From the NCBI GenBank assembly GCA_905479925.1, contig CAJQOL010000038.1, forward strand, positions 1-40,526: a stretch of DNA of 40,526 bases, in the 5' to 3' direction. The stretch is from an uncultured Kangiellaceae bacterium (GTDB lineage Bacteria > Pseudomonadota > Gammaproteobacteria > Enterobacterales > Kangiellaceae). Numbering within the stretch: the first letter of the stretch is position 1; each line of letters starts with the position of its first letter. The notes under the pieces are model-generated. The model saw only the letters and a program-made list of their open reading frames with translations. It was not told where the DNA came from and did no database searches. This document shows positions 9,449 through 19,695 of the stretch, piece by piece. The translations under genes were made by a program, and so were the position numbers.

Positions 9449-9915
9449 TAGACGATATCCTGTTTTGAACACATTAAATCGGCTGCGCAAACCACTTCGC
9501 CATTGACCAACGCTTCCGCTTCAAACTTCCACATGGTCCGTTTACGCTTAAGTAATTTAACGTTTAACATGACTTGATCACCAGGCTCTACGGGTTTTTT
9601 GAACCTTGCTTTGTCAATACCAACAAAATAATAAAGAGAGCTCTCGTTAGGCAATTCGTTAAGCGTTTTAAAAGCCAGGATTCCAGTTGCTTGGGCAAGT
9701 GCCTCTAAAATGAGAACTCCCGGCATGACGGGTCGGTGAGGAAAATGTCCGGTAAAACAAGGCTCGTTAACCGTAATATTTTTTATCGCATTAAGATAGT
9801 CACCTGCTACATAATCTAGAACTCGGTCAACCAACAGAAACGGGTAGCGATGTGGCAAATGCTTCATCACTTCATGAATATCTAAACTGGTAATTGGATT
9901 TTTCTCACTACTCAT
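9448..9915 (-). CDS. fabZ: 3-hydroxyacyl-[acyl-carrier-protein] dehydratase
   Basis: Hotdog-fold dehydratase of fatty acid elongation, working on hydroxyacyl-ACP and so competing with LpxA and LpxD for the same pool. The 155-residue protein has [14 protein letters not shown], the catalytic-histidine segment [15 protein letters not shown], and the downstream ALAQATG helix bearing the catalytic glutamate. Length is normal. Its stop overlaps the lpxA start (TAATG) and its start overlaps the lpxD end by 8 bases. This tight coupling fits a need to balance lipid A and phospholipid acyl supply. Confidence 0.97.
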   Translation of the reverse strand: MSSEKNPITSLDIHEVMKHLPHRYPFLLVDRVLDYVAGDYLNAIKNITVNEPCFTGHFPHRPVMPGVLILEALAQATGILAFKTLNELPNESSLYYFVGIDKARFKKPVEPGDQVMLNVKLLKRKRTMWKFEAEALVNGEVVCAADLMCSKQDIV

Positions 9916-10957
9916 TGGAATTATTTACCTCAATGTTCTCCAACTGCCTTTCAAGCGATCGTAATTTTTTTGCCATTTCATCCAACTGTTTAAAACGAGT
10001 AACATTTCTGCGCCAAGACTTACTATCTTGAGCACCGATGCCCGAAGAAAAAATTGCAGGCTTTTCATTTGATTTGCTAATAAGTGTTCCAGCGGTTACA
10101 TGAGTACCGGCGGCTATTTCCAAGTGACCTATTACTGACGTTCGCCCGCTAAAGGTACAGCCGTTTCCTACGACAGTACTTCCAGCAATGCCAGAATGAG
10201 CCGCCATTGCGGTATTTTCACCTAGGTCAACGTTGTGAGCGATATGGCATAGGTTATCAATTATGACACCATCATGCAGCACTGTATCATTCAAAGCACC
10301 TCGATCAATCGTAGTATTTGCACCTAACTCAACCCTATCACCAATGATAACCCCGCCAATTTGAGGTATCTTGACCCAACGACCAGCATCGTTAGCGTAG
10401 CCAAAACCATCACTGCCAATAACGGCACCTGAGTGAAAAATACACTCGGCACCTATTTTTACATGGTGATAAACAGTTACGTTGGCAAACAGTTTAGTAT
10501 TTTCAGCAATTGAGGAGTTTTGTCCTACAAAGCAATTAGGCCCTATACAAACATTATCAGCAATGGTGCAATTAGCTTCAATTACAACACCGGCGCCAAG
10601 GCTTACATTGCTGCCAATTACAGCAGTGTTATGAATTGTTGCACGACCGGAAATACCTTGAGCGGGCATAGGGCTAGGATCAAGTGCTTGTGACGCTTTA
10701 GCGAATGCTAGGTAGGGGTCTTTACAAAGTATATGATTCCCTTGATAACCTTCAGCGTGTTTCTCTGAAAGCAAAACACAACCCGCTTGGGTTGTGTTTA
10801 GTTGTTCAGCAAACTTAGCATTACTAAGGAAAGAAACCGAATCCGTAGGCGCGTTATCTAAAGAAGCGATACAAACGACAGTCTTTGCTCCGTCCCCAAC
10901 CAACTCGCCACCGACTATTTCGGCGATTTCCGCTAACGTTAGAGTCTTATCTGGCAA
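9908..10957 (-). CDS. lpxD: UDP-3-O-acylglucosamine N-acyltransferase
   Basis: Third committed step of lipid A synthesis: N-acylation of UDP-3-O-acylglucosamine. The 349-residue protein has the N-terminal uridine-binding domain (about 1-100) followed by a long hexapeptide beta-helix with the segment [20 protein letters not shown], the LpxD signature, and then [20 protein letters not shown] with the expected catalytic histidine. A C-terminal helix ends the protein. It overlaps fabZ by 8 bases and begins three bases after the skp stop, so it belongs to the same operon. Confidence 0.97.
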   Translation of the reverse strand: MPDKTLTLAEIAEIVGGELVGDGAKTVVCIASLDNAPTDSVSFLSNAKFAEQLNTTQAGCVLLSEKHAEGYQGNHILCKDPYLAFAKASQALDPSPMPAQGISGRATIHNTAVIGSNVSLGAGVVIEANCTIADNVCIGPNCFVGQNSSIAENTKLFANVTVYHHVKIGAECIFHSGAVIGSDGFGYANDAGRWVKIPQIGGVIIGDRVELGANTTIDRGALNDTVLHDGVIIDNLCHIAHNVDLGENTAMAAHSGIAGSTVVGNGCTFSGRTSVIGHLEIAAGTHVTAGTLISKSNEKPAIFSSGIGAQDSKSWRRNVTRFKQLDEMAKKLRSLERQLENIEVNNSNE

Positions 10958-10960
10958 TGT

Positions 10961-11473
10961 CTAACCTGCTGGATTGCTTAATATTGTAATGATCTTTTCA
11001 GAAATATTAATAGATGGCTTATGAAATGCCGCTACATCAGCTAACAAAATTAAGTCATAGTTTTCATCTTGAGCAATTTTGGTAACAATCTGCTGAATCT
11101 TAATTCTGATCTGATTAATTTCTTGCGTCTTAGCTCTTTTCAAATCTTCTTGAAAGTTCTTATTCTTAGTCTGTAAATCAGTCGCAATTTCCGTCAACTC
11201 TCTTTGCGCCTTAATTTGCTGCGCTTCAGTCATGGTCATCGCGTTCTTTTGAGCATTTTCTCTCATTTCAACACCTTTCTTATTCAGTGCTGTCATTTCG
11301 TCAATTTCTTCTTTAAACATTTTTTGCATTTTTGCGTCAATCATTTCCACCTGTGGTGCTTTACTTAGAACTAATCTCTCATCAAAAACACCAATCTTTA
11401 ACTCAGCAGCGCTAACACTTGAAATTGCTGATAACAAAACAGCAGCCAAAACAATTATCTTCTTACACATCAT
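10961..11473 (-). CDS. skp: Periplasmic chaperone Skp/OmpH
   Basis: Jellyfish-shaped trimeric chaperone that carries unfolded outer-membrane proteins through the periplasm to the BAM complex. The 170-residue precursor has a signal peptide with a likely cut after SSVSA (about residue 22), then a short strand (ELKIGVFD), and a long charged helical region about 60-130 forming the tentacles, ending with a second strand segment (NYDLILLADVAAF). An AAGGG ribosome site precedes two adjacent ATG codons and either could be used. Position between bamA and lpxD is the classical one. Confidence 0.93.
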   Translation of the reverse strand: MMCKKIIVLAAVLLSAISSVSAAELKIGVFDERLVLSKAPQVEMIDAKMQKMFKEEIDEMTALNKKGVEMRENAQKNAMTMTEAQQIKAQRELTEIATDLQTKNKNFQEDLKRAKTQEINQIRIKIQQIVTKIAQDENYDLILLADVAAFHKPSINISEKIITILSNPAG

Positions 11474-11502
11474 AAAACCCTTAATTTACACTATTATATA
11501 AT

Positions 11503-14028
11503 TTAGAACGTTTGTCCTACGTTAAACGAAAAACCTTCTTTGATATCCCCATCTACACTCTTGAGGATTTTAGAGACACTTATTACTAACGGCCCCATCG
11601 GTGAAAGCCATTGTAACGAGATTCCCGTCGAAGCGCGATAAGTATCTGCCCTAGAATAATCTGGAATCTTAGCAAACTCAACATCTGCAAGGTCTCGGTA
11701 ATCATCTAAGTCAAATTTTGTATTCCACAGGTTTCCTACATCAACAAAGAAACTCGTCCTTAGCGAGGAACTATCCTCAGCAAAAGGTACTGGAAAAATG
11801 AGCTCCATACTGGCTAAAGCTCTCGCGTTTCCACCAACCGTCCTTCGTTGACCACTTAGTACCCGAATGGTGTCATATTCTGGAGGTAAAGCATAACCGA
11901 GCGGGAAGCTGTCAAATCCGTCAATCTGAGTATTTCCAGTTAAAACTTGCGTATCGCGGTATATTTCTTTTGGACCAATGGTATTTCTTTCAAAACCTCT
12001 AACGGATTGGGATCCATTAGCGAAGAAGTTTTCAAAATAAGGTAAGTTTTCACTATCCCCGTAACCATCGCCGTAAGAAAGCTTCAAACGGCTTAATAAT
12101 GACCAACCCGGTGAAATAGGCACATAATGGTCTAAGCCATAGTCTACTTTGAAGAATTCTAAGTCGCTGCCAGGAATTGCTCCACTTAAAGTCAGAATAT
12201 TCTTAGTTCCTCTATCTGGGAAAATACCTCTGTTAAGGCTGTTGCGAGAAATAGAAGTACTAAACTTAACCAAATCATAGGATAGGTCTGGGTTTTGACT
12301 TACATCTTGTCCATTATCTTCAAAGAAATCTTCAATCTGCTGAGAAAAGTTGCCATTAGCGCTTAAATCGTTAGTTTGTATTCCCAGGCCGAAATTTAGC
12401 CGGGTAATTTCGTCAATGGGATAACCCATATTAAAGTCGAGTGATGTAGTATCAAGTAAAGTAGCTGCGATATTAATCTCACCAAAATCAGTGGTTCGAT
12501 AACTAGCGCTCGCCCCAGCACTTATTCCATCAAGAGAAAAGTAAGGGTCGAAATAGTTCAACGCATAATTTGTTGAAAAACTATTCTTATTGACGCTAAA
12601 TCCTACAGTCTTACCAGAACCAAGAAAGTTGTTATGGCTAACATTAGCATTTACCGATAACCCATAAGAAGAACCGTATCCGAGACCGCCAGAAATAGTA
12701 CCGGCTGAACGCTCTTTAACTTCATAATTAACATCAACTCGGTCTTCGCTATCTTCAGCCTTAGGAGTTTCTACATTGACTTCCTCAACGAACTGAAGAC
12801 GTTGCAATCTAACTTTTGTTCGTTCAACCTGCGCTGTAGAAAGCGCGCCACCTTCCATTAACCTTGCCTCTCTTCTCAAGACTTGGTCGTTTGTGGTTTC
12901 ATTTCCAGTAAAGTTAATACGATCTACATAAACTTTTTTGCCTGGGTCAATTAAGATATTAAGGTCAACTTTGTTAGACCCAGCTTTTACATTAGGCCGG
13001 GTAGTCACGTTAGCAAAAGCATAACCAAAATAACCCAGGTTTTGTTTTATTTGCTCTTCAGCAAATGAAATTGCTGCGGCTGAATAGGTATCGCCTTGAG
13101 TGAGAGGCATCAATTGTTTAAGCCGCTCCTCACTTAAAATTATGTCACCGTTAAAAACAATTTTGGCAATTTCAAATTTTTCACCTTCAGAGACATTGAT
13201 CGTAACAAATATACCTTTCCTTTCAGGAGATATTGAAACTTGGGTAGAAGTAACATCAAACTTCAAATAACCACGGTCTAAATAATAAGAGCGAAGCGTT
13301 TCCAGATCTCCAGACAGCTTTTCGCGAGCGTATTGATCATCACTGGTAAAAAATGACAACCAACCTCCAGTAGAGAGCTCAAATTGGTCGAGCAGCAGTT
13401 CATCTTCAAATAGACCGTTTCCGACTATATTAATACTCTCTATCTTGGCCGGGTCACCCTCATTAACATCAAATTGGATCAATACTCGATTTCTCGACCG
13501 CCTAATAACCTTATTGGTTATTTTTACTGAGTATTTACCATGTGCAAAATACTGTTCTTGCATACCACCAATAATATTTTTTATGGCTGCAGGGTTGTAT
13601 ACCTCTCCTTTGGCAAACCCAGAACCTTTCATAGCTTCTAATATTTGCTCTGTTTTAATATCTTGATTTCCTGAAATAGTAATCTCAGAAATAGTTGGTC
13701 GCTCAACAACATCAATTAGTAAAACGTTGCCATCTCTGAAAAGGCGAATATCGTCGAAATTTTCGGCAGAAAACAACGTTCTAATTACGATTGGAATACG
13801 AGTAGGTTCAAGAGTTTCGCCGACTTGCAACGGCAACATGTTGAAAAAAGTACCTAACTCCATTCTTTGCAAGCCTTCTACTTTAATTTCCTCAACCACA
13901 AATGACGATGATGCTGCCTGCGTGACGCCGGAGCTCAATAACAACATAAAACACACTAAACTTCTGCTCAGTGTTGTGATTTTTGATCCGCATTTAACAT
14001 CAATAAAATACTGCAAAACTATACCCAT
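11503..14028 (-). CDS. bamA: Outer membrane protein assembly factor BamA
   Basis: Central subunit of the BAM machine that folds and inserts beta-barrel proteins. The 841-residue precursor has a signal peptide ending near VTQA (about residue 38), five POTRA domains in the periplasmic half (about 43-440), and a 16-stranded barrel. The barrel shows the conserved VRGF motif of loop 6 (QSVRGFERNTIGP) and ends in an aromatic C-terminal strand (FSFNVGQTF), the usual targeting signal. E. coli BamA has 810 residues. The signal peptide n-region is rather long, so a start a few codons later is possible. It lies between rseP and skp as expected. Confidence 0.97.
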   Translation of the reverse strand: MGIVLQYFIDVKCGSKITTLSRSLVCFMLLLSSGVTQAASSSFVVEEIKVEGLQRMELGTFFNMLPLQVGETLEPTRIPIVIRTLFSAENFDDIRLFRDGNVLLIDVVERPTISEITISGNQDIKTEQILEAMKGSGFAKGEVYNPAAIKNIIGGMQEQYFAHGKYSVKITNKVIRRSRNRVLIQFDVNEGDPAKIESINIVGNGLFEDELLLDQFELSTGGWLSFFTSDDQYAREKLSGDLETLRSYYLDRGYLKFDVTSTQVSISPERKGIFVTINVSEGEKFEIAKIVFNGDIILSEERLKQLMPLTQGDTYSAAAISFAEEQIKQNLGYFGYAFANVTTRPNVKAGSNKVDLNILIDPGKKVYVDRINFTGNETTNDQVLRREARLMEGGALSTAQVERTKVRLQRLQFVEEVNVETPKAEDSEDRVDVNYEVKERSAGTISGGLGYGSSYGLSVNANVSHNNFLGSGKTVGFSVNKNSFSTNYALNYFDPYFSLDGISAGASASYRTTDFGEINIAATLLDTTSLDFNMGYPIDEITRLNFGLGIQTNDLSANGNFSQQIEDFFEDNGQDVSQNPDLSYDLVKFSTSISRNSLNRGIFPDRGTKNILTLSGAIPGSDLEFFKVDYGLDHYVPISPGWSLLSRLKLSYGDGYGDSENLPYFENFFANGSQSVRGFERNTIGPKEIYRDTQVLTGNTQIDGFDSFPLGYALPPEYDTIRVLSGQRRTVGGNARALASMELIFPVPFAEDSSSLRTSFFVDVGNLWNTKFDLDDYRDLADVEFAKIPDYSRADTYRASTGISLQWLSPMGPLVISVSKILKSVDGDIKEGFSFNVGQTF

Positions 14029-14079
14029 AAAATATCAAACTTCTTTATAATTGTTACTGTTCTACTTAAATATGGTTAA

Positions 14080-15435
14080 TTAAAACCTTGAAATATCGTT
14101 AAAAATGGCCAAAGCCATTAATGCAAAAACAAGCATCATACCAATTTGTAGTCCTATTTCCTGAACTTTCTGCGACAAAGGCTTTCCTCTAATAGCTTCT
14201 ACCGCATAATATAGAAAATGTCCGCCATCTAACATAGGCACAGGCAACAAATTAATAAAACCTAAATTTACACTTATCATTGCTAAAAAACTAATAAAAT
14301 AAACCAAACCGATGCTAGCACTAGAGCCAGCTCCTTCGGCAATAGACACTGGTCCACTCAGGCTCTTGGTCGAAATTTCACCACTGAGCAACTTTACAAA
14401 TAATCGACCACTAAGGGCAATCATTTTAACCGTTTCATCAATTGCCAGGCTAAACGCTTCAAAAAAGCCGGCCTCCCTAGTAATCACATATCTTTCGCTA
14501 TTTGGTAGCGAGTTAGCGACACCTATTACTCCGTACTCTTTTCCATTTTGTTTGGCAGAACCTATGACCACAGAAAGAGTTATCAGTTCACCGGCTCTTT
14601 CAACTTCTACCAAAACCGATTGATTTGGCTTCGTTGTAACCAAGCTTCTCATTTCTTGCCAGGAGTTAACCGATTGCTCGTTTACTCTGGTAACACGGTC
14701 GCCAACTTCCATGCCAGCTTTATCTGCGGCACCACCTAGCGTCACCTCTCCAATAACAGTACCGAGTTTTTCTATACGATGATATAACCCTAAAGAGTGC
14801 AGTAGTTGAGGTTTATCAGCATCCACTTGCCATTTGCCAATATCGAGGGAATAGGTTGCATTAGGAATAATGCCCGTTCGTTCAACTTCCAGATCGATGC
14901 TTCCAACTTCTCCCATTCTGCGAGCGATATTCTTAGTTAATTGGTTCATTACAGAAACCGGCGTTCCGTCTACGGCGACTATTCGGTCCCCCTGCGTAAG
15001 TCCAGCGACCGCTGCTATAGAGCTTTCAGGCGGTTCTGCAATTTCTGGGACAAATCCTTTGATGCCTAGAAGAAACATAAACCAATACAGCAAGATAGCT
15101 AGCAAAAAATTTGCGAGTGGGCCAGCAAGCACAATGGCCATACGAACCCATACGGACTGGCGATTAAAAGCGAAAGGTTTATCATCCTCGGAAATAGCGG
15201 ATGAGTTTTCTCGCTCATCCAACATTTTAACGTAACCACCAAGCGGGATTGCCGCTATTACATAGCGAACACCATCCTTTCCTATTTTTTGAATTAACGG
15301 TTTGCCAAACCCAACCGAGAAAGTAAGTACTTTGACACCAAACTTACGAGCTACCCAAAAATGCCCATATTCGTGAATGGTCACCAAAATACCTAGTGCA
15401 ACAATAAACGAGGCGATATTCCACAGGATCTCCAT
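14080..15435 (-). CDS. rseP: Site-2 protease RseP
   Basis: Inner-membrane zinc metalloprotease that cuts the anti-sigma factor RseA after DegS and so frees sigma-E, linking envelope stress to expression of outer-membrane assembly genes. The 451-residue protein has the zinc-binding HEYGH motif at 21-25 in the first membrane segment and the LDGGH motif at 402-406, with four predicted membrane segments. Two PDZ domains fill the periplasmic middle (around residues 125-290, including GDRIVAVDGTPV and GDRVTRVNEQSV). Length matches E. coli (450). It is two bases from the dxr stop, so it is co-translated with it. Confidence 0.97.
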   Translation of the reverse strand: MEILWNIASFIVALGILVTIHEYGHFWVARKFGVKVLTFSVGFGKPLIQKIGKDGVRYVIAAIPLGGYVKMLDERENSSAISEDDKPFAFNRQSVWVRMAIVLAGPLANFLLAILLYWFMFLLGIKGFVPEIAEPPESSIAAVAGLTQGDRIVAVDGTPVSVMNQLTKNIARRMGEVGSIDLEVERTGIIPNATYSLDIGKWQVDADKPQLLHSLGLYHRIEKLGTVIGEVTLGGAADKAGMEVGDRVTRVNEQSVNSWQEMRSLVTTKPNQSVLVEVERAGELITLSVVIGSAKQNGKEYGVIGVANSLPNSERYVITREAGFFEAFSLAIDETVKMIALSGRLFVKLLSGEISTKSLSGPVSIAEGAGSSASIGLVYFISFLAMISVNLGFINLLPVPMLDGGHFLYYAVEAIRGKPLSQKVQEIGLQIGMMLVFALMALAIFNDISRF

Positions 15436-15437
15436 AA

Positions 15438-16619
15438 TTAACTGATTTCTCCTATGACTGTCTCAGCTAAACTTCTCGCCTGACCATCAACTCGAAGAAT
15501 GGCGTCGATATTATCAAGATTTTCAAAGTTTGAGCGCTCTAACGTTATCTTAATAACTTCAGCAATTTGAGTAAATTTGATGCGCTCAGCAAGAAACGCA
15601 GCTACCGCAATTTCATTAGCAGCGTTGAGAATACAAGGCGCACTTGCCCCTGTTTCTATGGCCTTGATAGCCAGTAGCAAGCACGGAAAACGCTCAAAAT
15701 CAGGTTCTTCGAACTCCAAAGGTTTTAAATTAAAAAAGTCCAATGGTTCCACACCTGCATCAATCCGCTCAGGCCAAGCCAAACAATGAGCAATTGGTGT
15801 TCGCATATCTGGGTTGCCCATTTGTGAAATAACCGAGCCATCATCATAGGAAACCATGGAATGAATAATACTCTGTGGGTGCACAACTATTTGAATTTGT
15901 TGCAATGACAAGTTAAAAAGATAACAGGCTTCGATTAACTCAAGCCCCTTGTTCATCATGGTCGCAGAGTCTACAGAAATTTTTCGTCCCATTTCCCAAT
16001 TTGGGTGCGCGCAAGCTTGATCGGGTGTCTTGGTAACAAGCTCACTTAGCGGCTCTTTCAAAAATGGCCCGCCAGAGCCGGTCAAAAGCACCTTTTTGAC
16101 ACCTGACCAACCAGCCTTGGAATGACTTTCTGCAGGTAGGGATTGGAAAATCGCGTTATGCTCACTGTCAACCGGCAATAAACAAGCGTTACTTTGTTTA
16201 ACTTGCTGCATGAACAAATCCCCAGACATGACCAGAGACTCTTTATTAGCTAGCAAAATCTTGAGACCAGCTTTAACGGCTGCCAGTGTTGGCAGTAGTC
16301 CAGCAGCGCCGACAATAGCCGCTATTACAACTTCGCAATGTTCCGCGAAATCGATATTATTTAGTTGTTCTATACCAGCCACAACAGGTATTTCAAGTTC
16401 CGCATCATTTAACAACTGTGTCAGCATTTTTGCAGACTTGTCACAAACCATGACAACAAGCTCGGGAGAAAACCGTTTGCACTGTTCAAACATTTTCTGA
16501 TAATTGCTATGGGCGGTCAAAATAGAGGCGCTATAACGCTCGGAATTTCTAGAAATCACATCCAGAGAACTACAGCCGATTGACCCCGTAGAGCCTAAAA
16601 TGCAGACTCGACTATGCAT
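15438..16619 (-). CDS. dxr: 1-deoxy-D-xylulose 5-phosphate reductoisomerase
   Basis: Second enzyme of the MEP isoprenoid pathway, converting DXP to 2-C-methylerythritol 4-phosphate with NADPH. The start is set at MHSRVCILGSTGSIG, the normal N-terminus with the NADPH-binding GSTGSIG loop; a 15-codon upstream extension carries nothing conserved and would lie within cdsA. This start overlaps the cdsA end by 8 bases. The 393-residue protein shows LLANKESLVMSG, the metal-binding LPVDSEHNAIFQ, and the substrate loop HPNWEMGRKISVDSATMMNKGLE (shown here only by its ends, HPNWEMG and MMNKGLE). The order uppS-cdsA-dxr-rseP differs from E. coli, where dxr precedes uppS, but matches Pseudomonas. Confidence 0.97.
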   Translation of the reverse strand: MHSRVCILGSTGSIGCSSLDVISRNSERYSASILTAHSNYQKMFEQCKRFSPELVVMVCDKSAKMLTQLLNDAELEIPVVAGIEQLNNIDFAEHCEVVIAAIVGAAGLLPTLAAVKAGLKILLANKESLVMSGDLFMQQVKQSNACLLPVDSEHNAIFQSLPAESHSKAGWSGVKKVLLTGSGGPFLKEPLSELVTKTPDQACAHPNWEMGRKISVDSATMMNKGLELIEACYLFNLSLQQIQIVVHPQSIIHSMVSYDDGSVISQMGNPDMRTPIAHCLAWPERIDAGVEPLDFFNLKPLEFEEPDFERFPCLLLAIKAIETGASAPCILNAANEIAVAAFLAERIKFTQIAEVIKITLERSNFENLDNIDAILRVDGQARSLAETVIGEIS

Positions 16620-17496
16620 TGAACCACTCAAAATAGCTGAAGATAATATAGAAAACTGGAGCAACGGCTATGGTACTGTCTAGTCTATCGAGCAGCCCAC
16701 CGTGGCCAGGCAGCAACGCCCCCGAATCTTTAACATTAGCAACGCGTTTAAGCGCGCTCTCAAATAAATCACCAAATACTGAAATCGCAGCTAATAGAAC
16801 TACAATCGAAAGGTATAGTCCGAGATTATTAACACTCAAGTTAAGCATTGATATACCTAACCAACCAATTAAGGTACTTAATGCAACACCACCTAACACG
16901 CCTTCCCAGGTTTTATTTGGACTAACGCTGGTCAACTTTGTTTTCCCAAAAAGCTTGCCGGTAACAAACGCTCCGGTATCCGCAGCCCAGATTATAAGCA
17001 ACATAAATAATAACAACTTGCCGCCATATGCAAAATTGCCCGATGAATAACCAATCGATCGCAAGCTAACAAAAGCGACGAAAAACGCCGGTAAAAGAAT
17101 CGCACCAAAAACTAATCTTAAAGGAAACTTTTGCCACCAGTTGTTATTTTTAGAGAAGGACAGAACAATCAAAATAGCCAAAGCGACAACCACCAATGAA
17201 AGTAATAAAGTCATAAGCGGTAACTCTGTCTGAACGTGGTGAGGCCAGCTAATTGATGGCCAAACAATTAGGTCCTCACTGAATTTCCAAATCATCAAAT
17301 TTATCGCGCTGATAAACAAAGCGAATAAGCTGGCGGAAGTGCTTCCCTTTAAGGAAGATAACTTAGCCCACTCGAGCGCCATCAAATAAACCACGACAAT
17401 GACAATTGCAGCAAAGATCTGCAGTTGAACCTGAAATAACAAGACGAAAACAATCGGTAGCAACAAAAGCGCTGTAATTATTCGCTGTTTTAACAT
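16612..17496 (-). CDS. cdsA: Phosphatidate cytidylyltransferase
   Basis: Inner-membrane enzyme making CDP-diacylglycerol from phosphatidate and CTP, the branch point for all phospholipids. The 294-residue protein has about eight hydrophobic segments. The family signature is in the C-terminal third: SPNKTWEGVLGG and then KRVANVKDSGALLPGHGGLL, ending in DRLDS. Length is close to E. coli CdsA (285). Its end overlaps the dxr start by 8 bases, and it begins 27 bases after the uppS stop. Confidence 0.96.
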   Translation of the reverse strand: MLKQRIITALLLLPIVFVLLFQVQLQIFAAIVIVVVYLMALEWAKLSSLKGSTSASLFALFISAINLMIWKFSEDLIVWPSISWPHHVQTELPLMTLLLSLVVVALAILIVLSFSKNNNWWQKFPLRLVFGAILLPAFFVAFVSLRSIGYSSGNFAYGGKLLLFMLLIIWAADTGAFVTGKLFGKTKLTSVSPNKTWEGVLGGVALSTLIGWLGISMLNLSVNNLGLYLSIVVLLAAISVFGDLFESALKRVANVKDSGALLPGHGGLLDRLDSTIAVAPVFYIIFSYFEWFNA

Positions 17497-17523
17497 TGTG
17501 TTATTGCCCCTATTAATTGTTCT

Positions 17524-18228
17524 CTAAACCGAAACTTGCTCACCGGTTTTACCAAAACGTCTTTGTCTGGCTGAATAATCTGATAACGCCAAGTCTAACT
17601 CGGCTTCGTCAAAATCAGGCCATAACTTGTCACTAAAATAAAGCTCTGCGTAGGCTGCTTGCCAGATCAAAAAATTACTTATTCTTTTTTCGCCACCGGT
17701 TCTAATCATAAGATCAAGTTGAGGTAGCCCCGATGTTGATAGGTTTTCCTCAATGCTTTTTTCGGTGATAACACTATCTTTATCGATAACTTTATTCACG
17801 GCGTTTACTATATCCCAGCGTCCACCGTAGTTGGCTGCTATGTTTAAGCACAATCCATCGTTGTTACTAGTTTGTTGTTGCGCATCGGCGATGCTTGTTT
17901 GTAATTTCTTATTGAACCCCGAAATATCTCCTATAAAACGAAGCTGAGCATTATTCTTGTTTAACATTTTGATTTCTCTTTTTAATGCTAAAACAAAAAG
18001 CTCCATAAGGTAGCTGACTTCTTCTTCTGGTCTGGCCCAGTTTTCACTACTAAATGCAAATAAAGTAAGCGATTCAACACCTTTCTTTGAACACGCTTCA
18101 ACTATCTCCCGCGTTTTTTCAACTCCGGCCTTATGGCCAAACGTTCTCTTTTTACCTTTTAATTGCGCCCAACGTCCATTTCCGTCCATGATGATGGCTA
18201 GATGTTTAGGAGAATTTTCAGTACTCAT
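17524..18228 (-). CDS. uppS: Undecaprenyl diphosphate synthase
   Basis: cis-Prenyltransferase that extends farnesyl diphosphate to the C55 carrier lipid for peptidoglycan and O-antigen. The start at [20 protein letters not shown] is preferred over an ATG eight codons upstream because a TAGAG sequence sits about six bases before it and the family N-terminus begins here. The 234-residue protein has the [10 protein letters not shown] diphosphate-binding motif with the catalytic aspartate, [25 protein letters not shown], and the C-terminal [16 protein letters not shown] and [10 protein letters not shown] segments. A strong hairpin lies between frr and this gene, so uppS and the genes after it may have their own control. 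Confidence 0.96.
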   Translation of the reverse strand: MSTENSPKHLAIIMDGNGRWAQLKGKKRTFGHKAGVEKTREIVEACSKKGVESLTLFAFSSENWARPEEEVSYLMELFVLALKREIKMLNKNNAQLRFIGDISGFNKKLQTSIADAQQQTSNNDGLCLNIAANYGGRWDIVNAVNKVIDKDSVITEKSIEENLSTSGLPQLDLMIRTGGEKRISNFLIWQAAYAELYFSDKLWPDFDEAELDLALSDYSARQRRFGKTGEQVSV

Positions 18229-18286
18229 ATTAACTCTATAGATCGTTGTCACATGCAGACTAAGCTGCGGGTGACTAAATATAAAG

Positions 18287-18318
18287 ACGCCGCGTTCGCA
18301 ATAATGTGAACACGGCGT
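18287..18318 (-). terminator. Strong stem-loop between frr and uppS, possible partial terminator
   Basis: In the minus-strand RNA, an 11-base arm ACGCCGUGUUC pairs with GAACGCGGCGU (one G-U pair) around a 10-base loop. It is followed by CUUUAUAUUU, a broken rather than continuous U-run. It sits in the 142-base gap after the frr stop and before the uppS start. It could be a leaky terminator or an RNA processing or stability element that sets the ratio of the translation genes to the lipid genes. It is not a canonical terminator because the U-tract is weak. Confidence 0.5.
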
Positions 18319-18359
18319 AACTCAAAACGCGTTAGCAGAAAACTTGAACCAGGAATTTT

Positions 18360-18917
18360 CTAAATTTCCATCAGTTCTTTTTCTTTGACTGCACTCATTT
18401 CATCAATTTTCTTAACGTGGATATCAGTAATTTTCTGTACATCATCTTCAGCGCGATGTAATTCGTCTTCGCTGATTTCCTTTTCGGCTTCTAGTTCTTT
18501 TAATGTAGAGTTTGAATCACGACGAATATTTCGTATTGCCACTTTGGCAGATTCTGCTTCACTTCGTACGATTTTAGTCATATCTTTTCTGCGCTCTTCT
18601 GTCAACGCAGGCATAGGAAGTCGAATAACGTTACCAGCAGTATTTGGTGTAATACCTAGGTCGGACTCCATCAATGCTTTTTCCACGGGTTGAACCATTG
18701 ATGCTTCAAACGGCTGAACGACTAACGTTCTAGAATCCTGGACCGATACGGTTGCCGCTTGGGTTAACGGTGTATCAACGCCGTAGTATGAAACAGTTAA
18801 GTGTGCGAGCAAGCTTGGGTGCGCGCGACCGGTACGAATTTTTTGTAAACTCAAACGAAAGGATTCGATGCTTTTGTCCATTCTGGTTTGAGCGTCATCT
18901 TTAATTTCATTTATCAC
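18360..18917 (-). CDS. frr: Ribosome recycling factor
   Basis: Splits the post-termination ribosome together with EF-G. The start is set at a GTG at 18917: a GGAGAG ribosome site lies seven bases upstream, and the product is then exactly 185 residues, the E. coli length, beginning [19 protein letters not shown] after the initiator. An alternative TTG five codons upstream coincides with the ribosome site itself and is unlikely. The protein shows the [31 protein letters not shown] and IRNIRRDSN segments of RRF. It lies 45 bases after pyrH, as in most bacteria. Confidence 0.96.
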   Translation of the reverse strand: MINEIKDDAQTRMDKSIESFRLSLQKIRTGRAHPSLLAHLTVSYYGVDTPLTQAATVSVQDSRTLVVQPFEASMVQPVEKALMESDLGITPNTAGNVIRLPMPALTEERRKDMTKIVRSEAESAKVAIRNIRRDSNSTLKELEAEKEISEDELHRAEDDVQKITDIHVKKIDEMSAVKEKELMEI

Positions 18918-18962
18918 TACTAAACTCTCCAATATAAAAATTTAAACTTGGAACCAAGTAAA

Positions 18963-19691
18963 CTAACAATGAATCAAGGTACCTTCGGATTCATCAACAA
19001 CAGCTCGTATTAATGCTCCAGGGTTGTTTAAGTTAAATACTCTGATTAACTTATCGTGATCGCGAGCTAAACAAAATGCGGTTAAATCCATCACACCAAG
19101 CTCTTGAGACAGCGCCTGATTATAGGTTAAGGATTCAAACTTAGTAGCATTTGAATCTTTATTAGGATCCGCAGAAAATACACCGTCAACTTTTGTCGCT
19201 TTTAGAATAACATCAGCATCAATTTCAATGCCTCTCAAACAAGCAGCTGTATCGGTGGTAAAAAACGGGTTTCCCGTGCCAGCTGTGAAAATAACGACTT
19301 GAGAGTCTTGCATAAAACGAATAGCAAAACGTCGATCGTAATCCTCACAAACGCCGGTGAGCGATATAGCAGACATAACTCGCGTACCAACTTTGATTCG
19401 CTCTAACGCGTCCTGCATCGCTAAAGAGTTCATAACGGTGGCGAGCATCCCCATATGGTCACCCGCAACTCGGTTCATGCCAGCATTGGCAAGCTTTTCG
19501 CCTCGAAACAAGTTTCCGCCACCGATAACTAAACCTACTTGAATACCCTTTGATATAATGACCTTAATCTCTTCCGCAATACGGTCAAGTACACTCGGGT
19601 CAATACCAAAAGACTCTGCACCCATAAGTGCCTCACCACTTAGTTTAAGAAGAATTCTCTTATTACTTTTTGTAGGTGCAGAACTAGGCAT
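18963..19691 (-). CDS. pyrH: UMP kinase
   Basis: Hexameric bacterial UMP kinase of the amino-acid-kinase fold, making UDP for RNA and for the UDP-sugars used by LpxA. The 242-residue protein has [13 protein letters not shown] at the N-terminus, [12 protein letters not shown], the [18 protein letters not shown] segment that binds UMP, and [12 protein letters not shown] near the ATP site. Length matches E. coli (241). It starts four bases after the tsf stop, so translational coupling with EF-Ts is likely. Confidence 0.97.
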   Translation of the reverse strand: MPSSAPTKSNKRILLKLSGEALMGAESFGIDPSVLDRIAEEIKVIISKGIQVGLVIGGGNLFRGEKLANAGMNRVAGDHMGMLATVMNSLAMQDALERIKVGTRVMSAISLTGVCEDYDRRFAIRFMQDSQVVIFTAGTGNPFFTTDTAACLRGIEIDADVILKATKVDGVFSADPNKDSNATKFESLTYNQALSQELGVMDLTAFCLARDHDKLIRVFNLNNPGALIRAVVDESEGTLIHC

Positions 19692-19695
19692 AGTA

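Noticed and set aside
9449..9490. Longer lpxA start, 14 codons upstream
   Set aside because: The added residues are not conserved and run through fabZ coding sequence; the TAATG start fits the family.
13979..14079. Sigma-E promoter before bamA
   Set aside because: A GAAC near a TTTGA is present in the short gap, but neither half nor the spacing matches the sigma-E consensus well.
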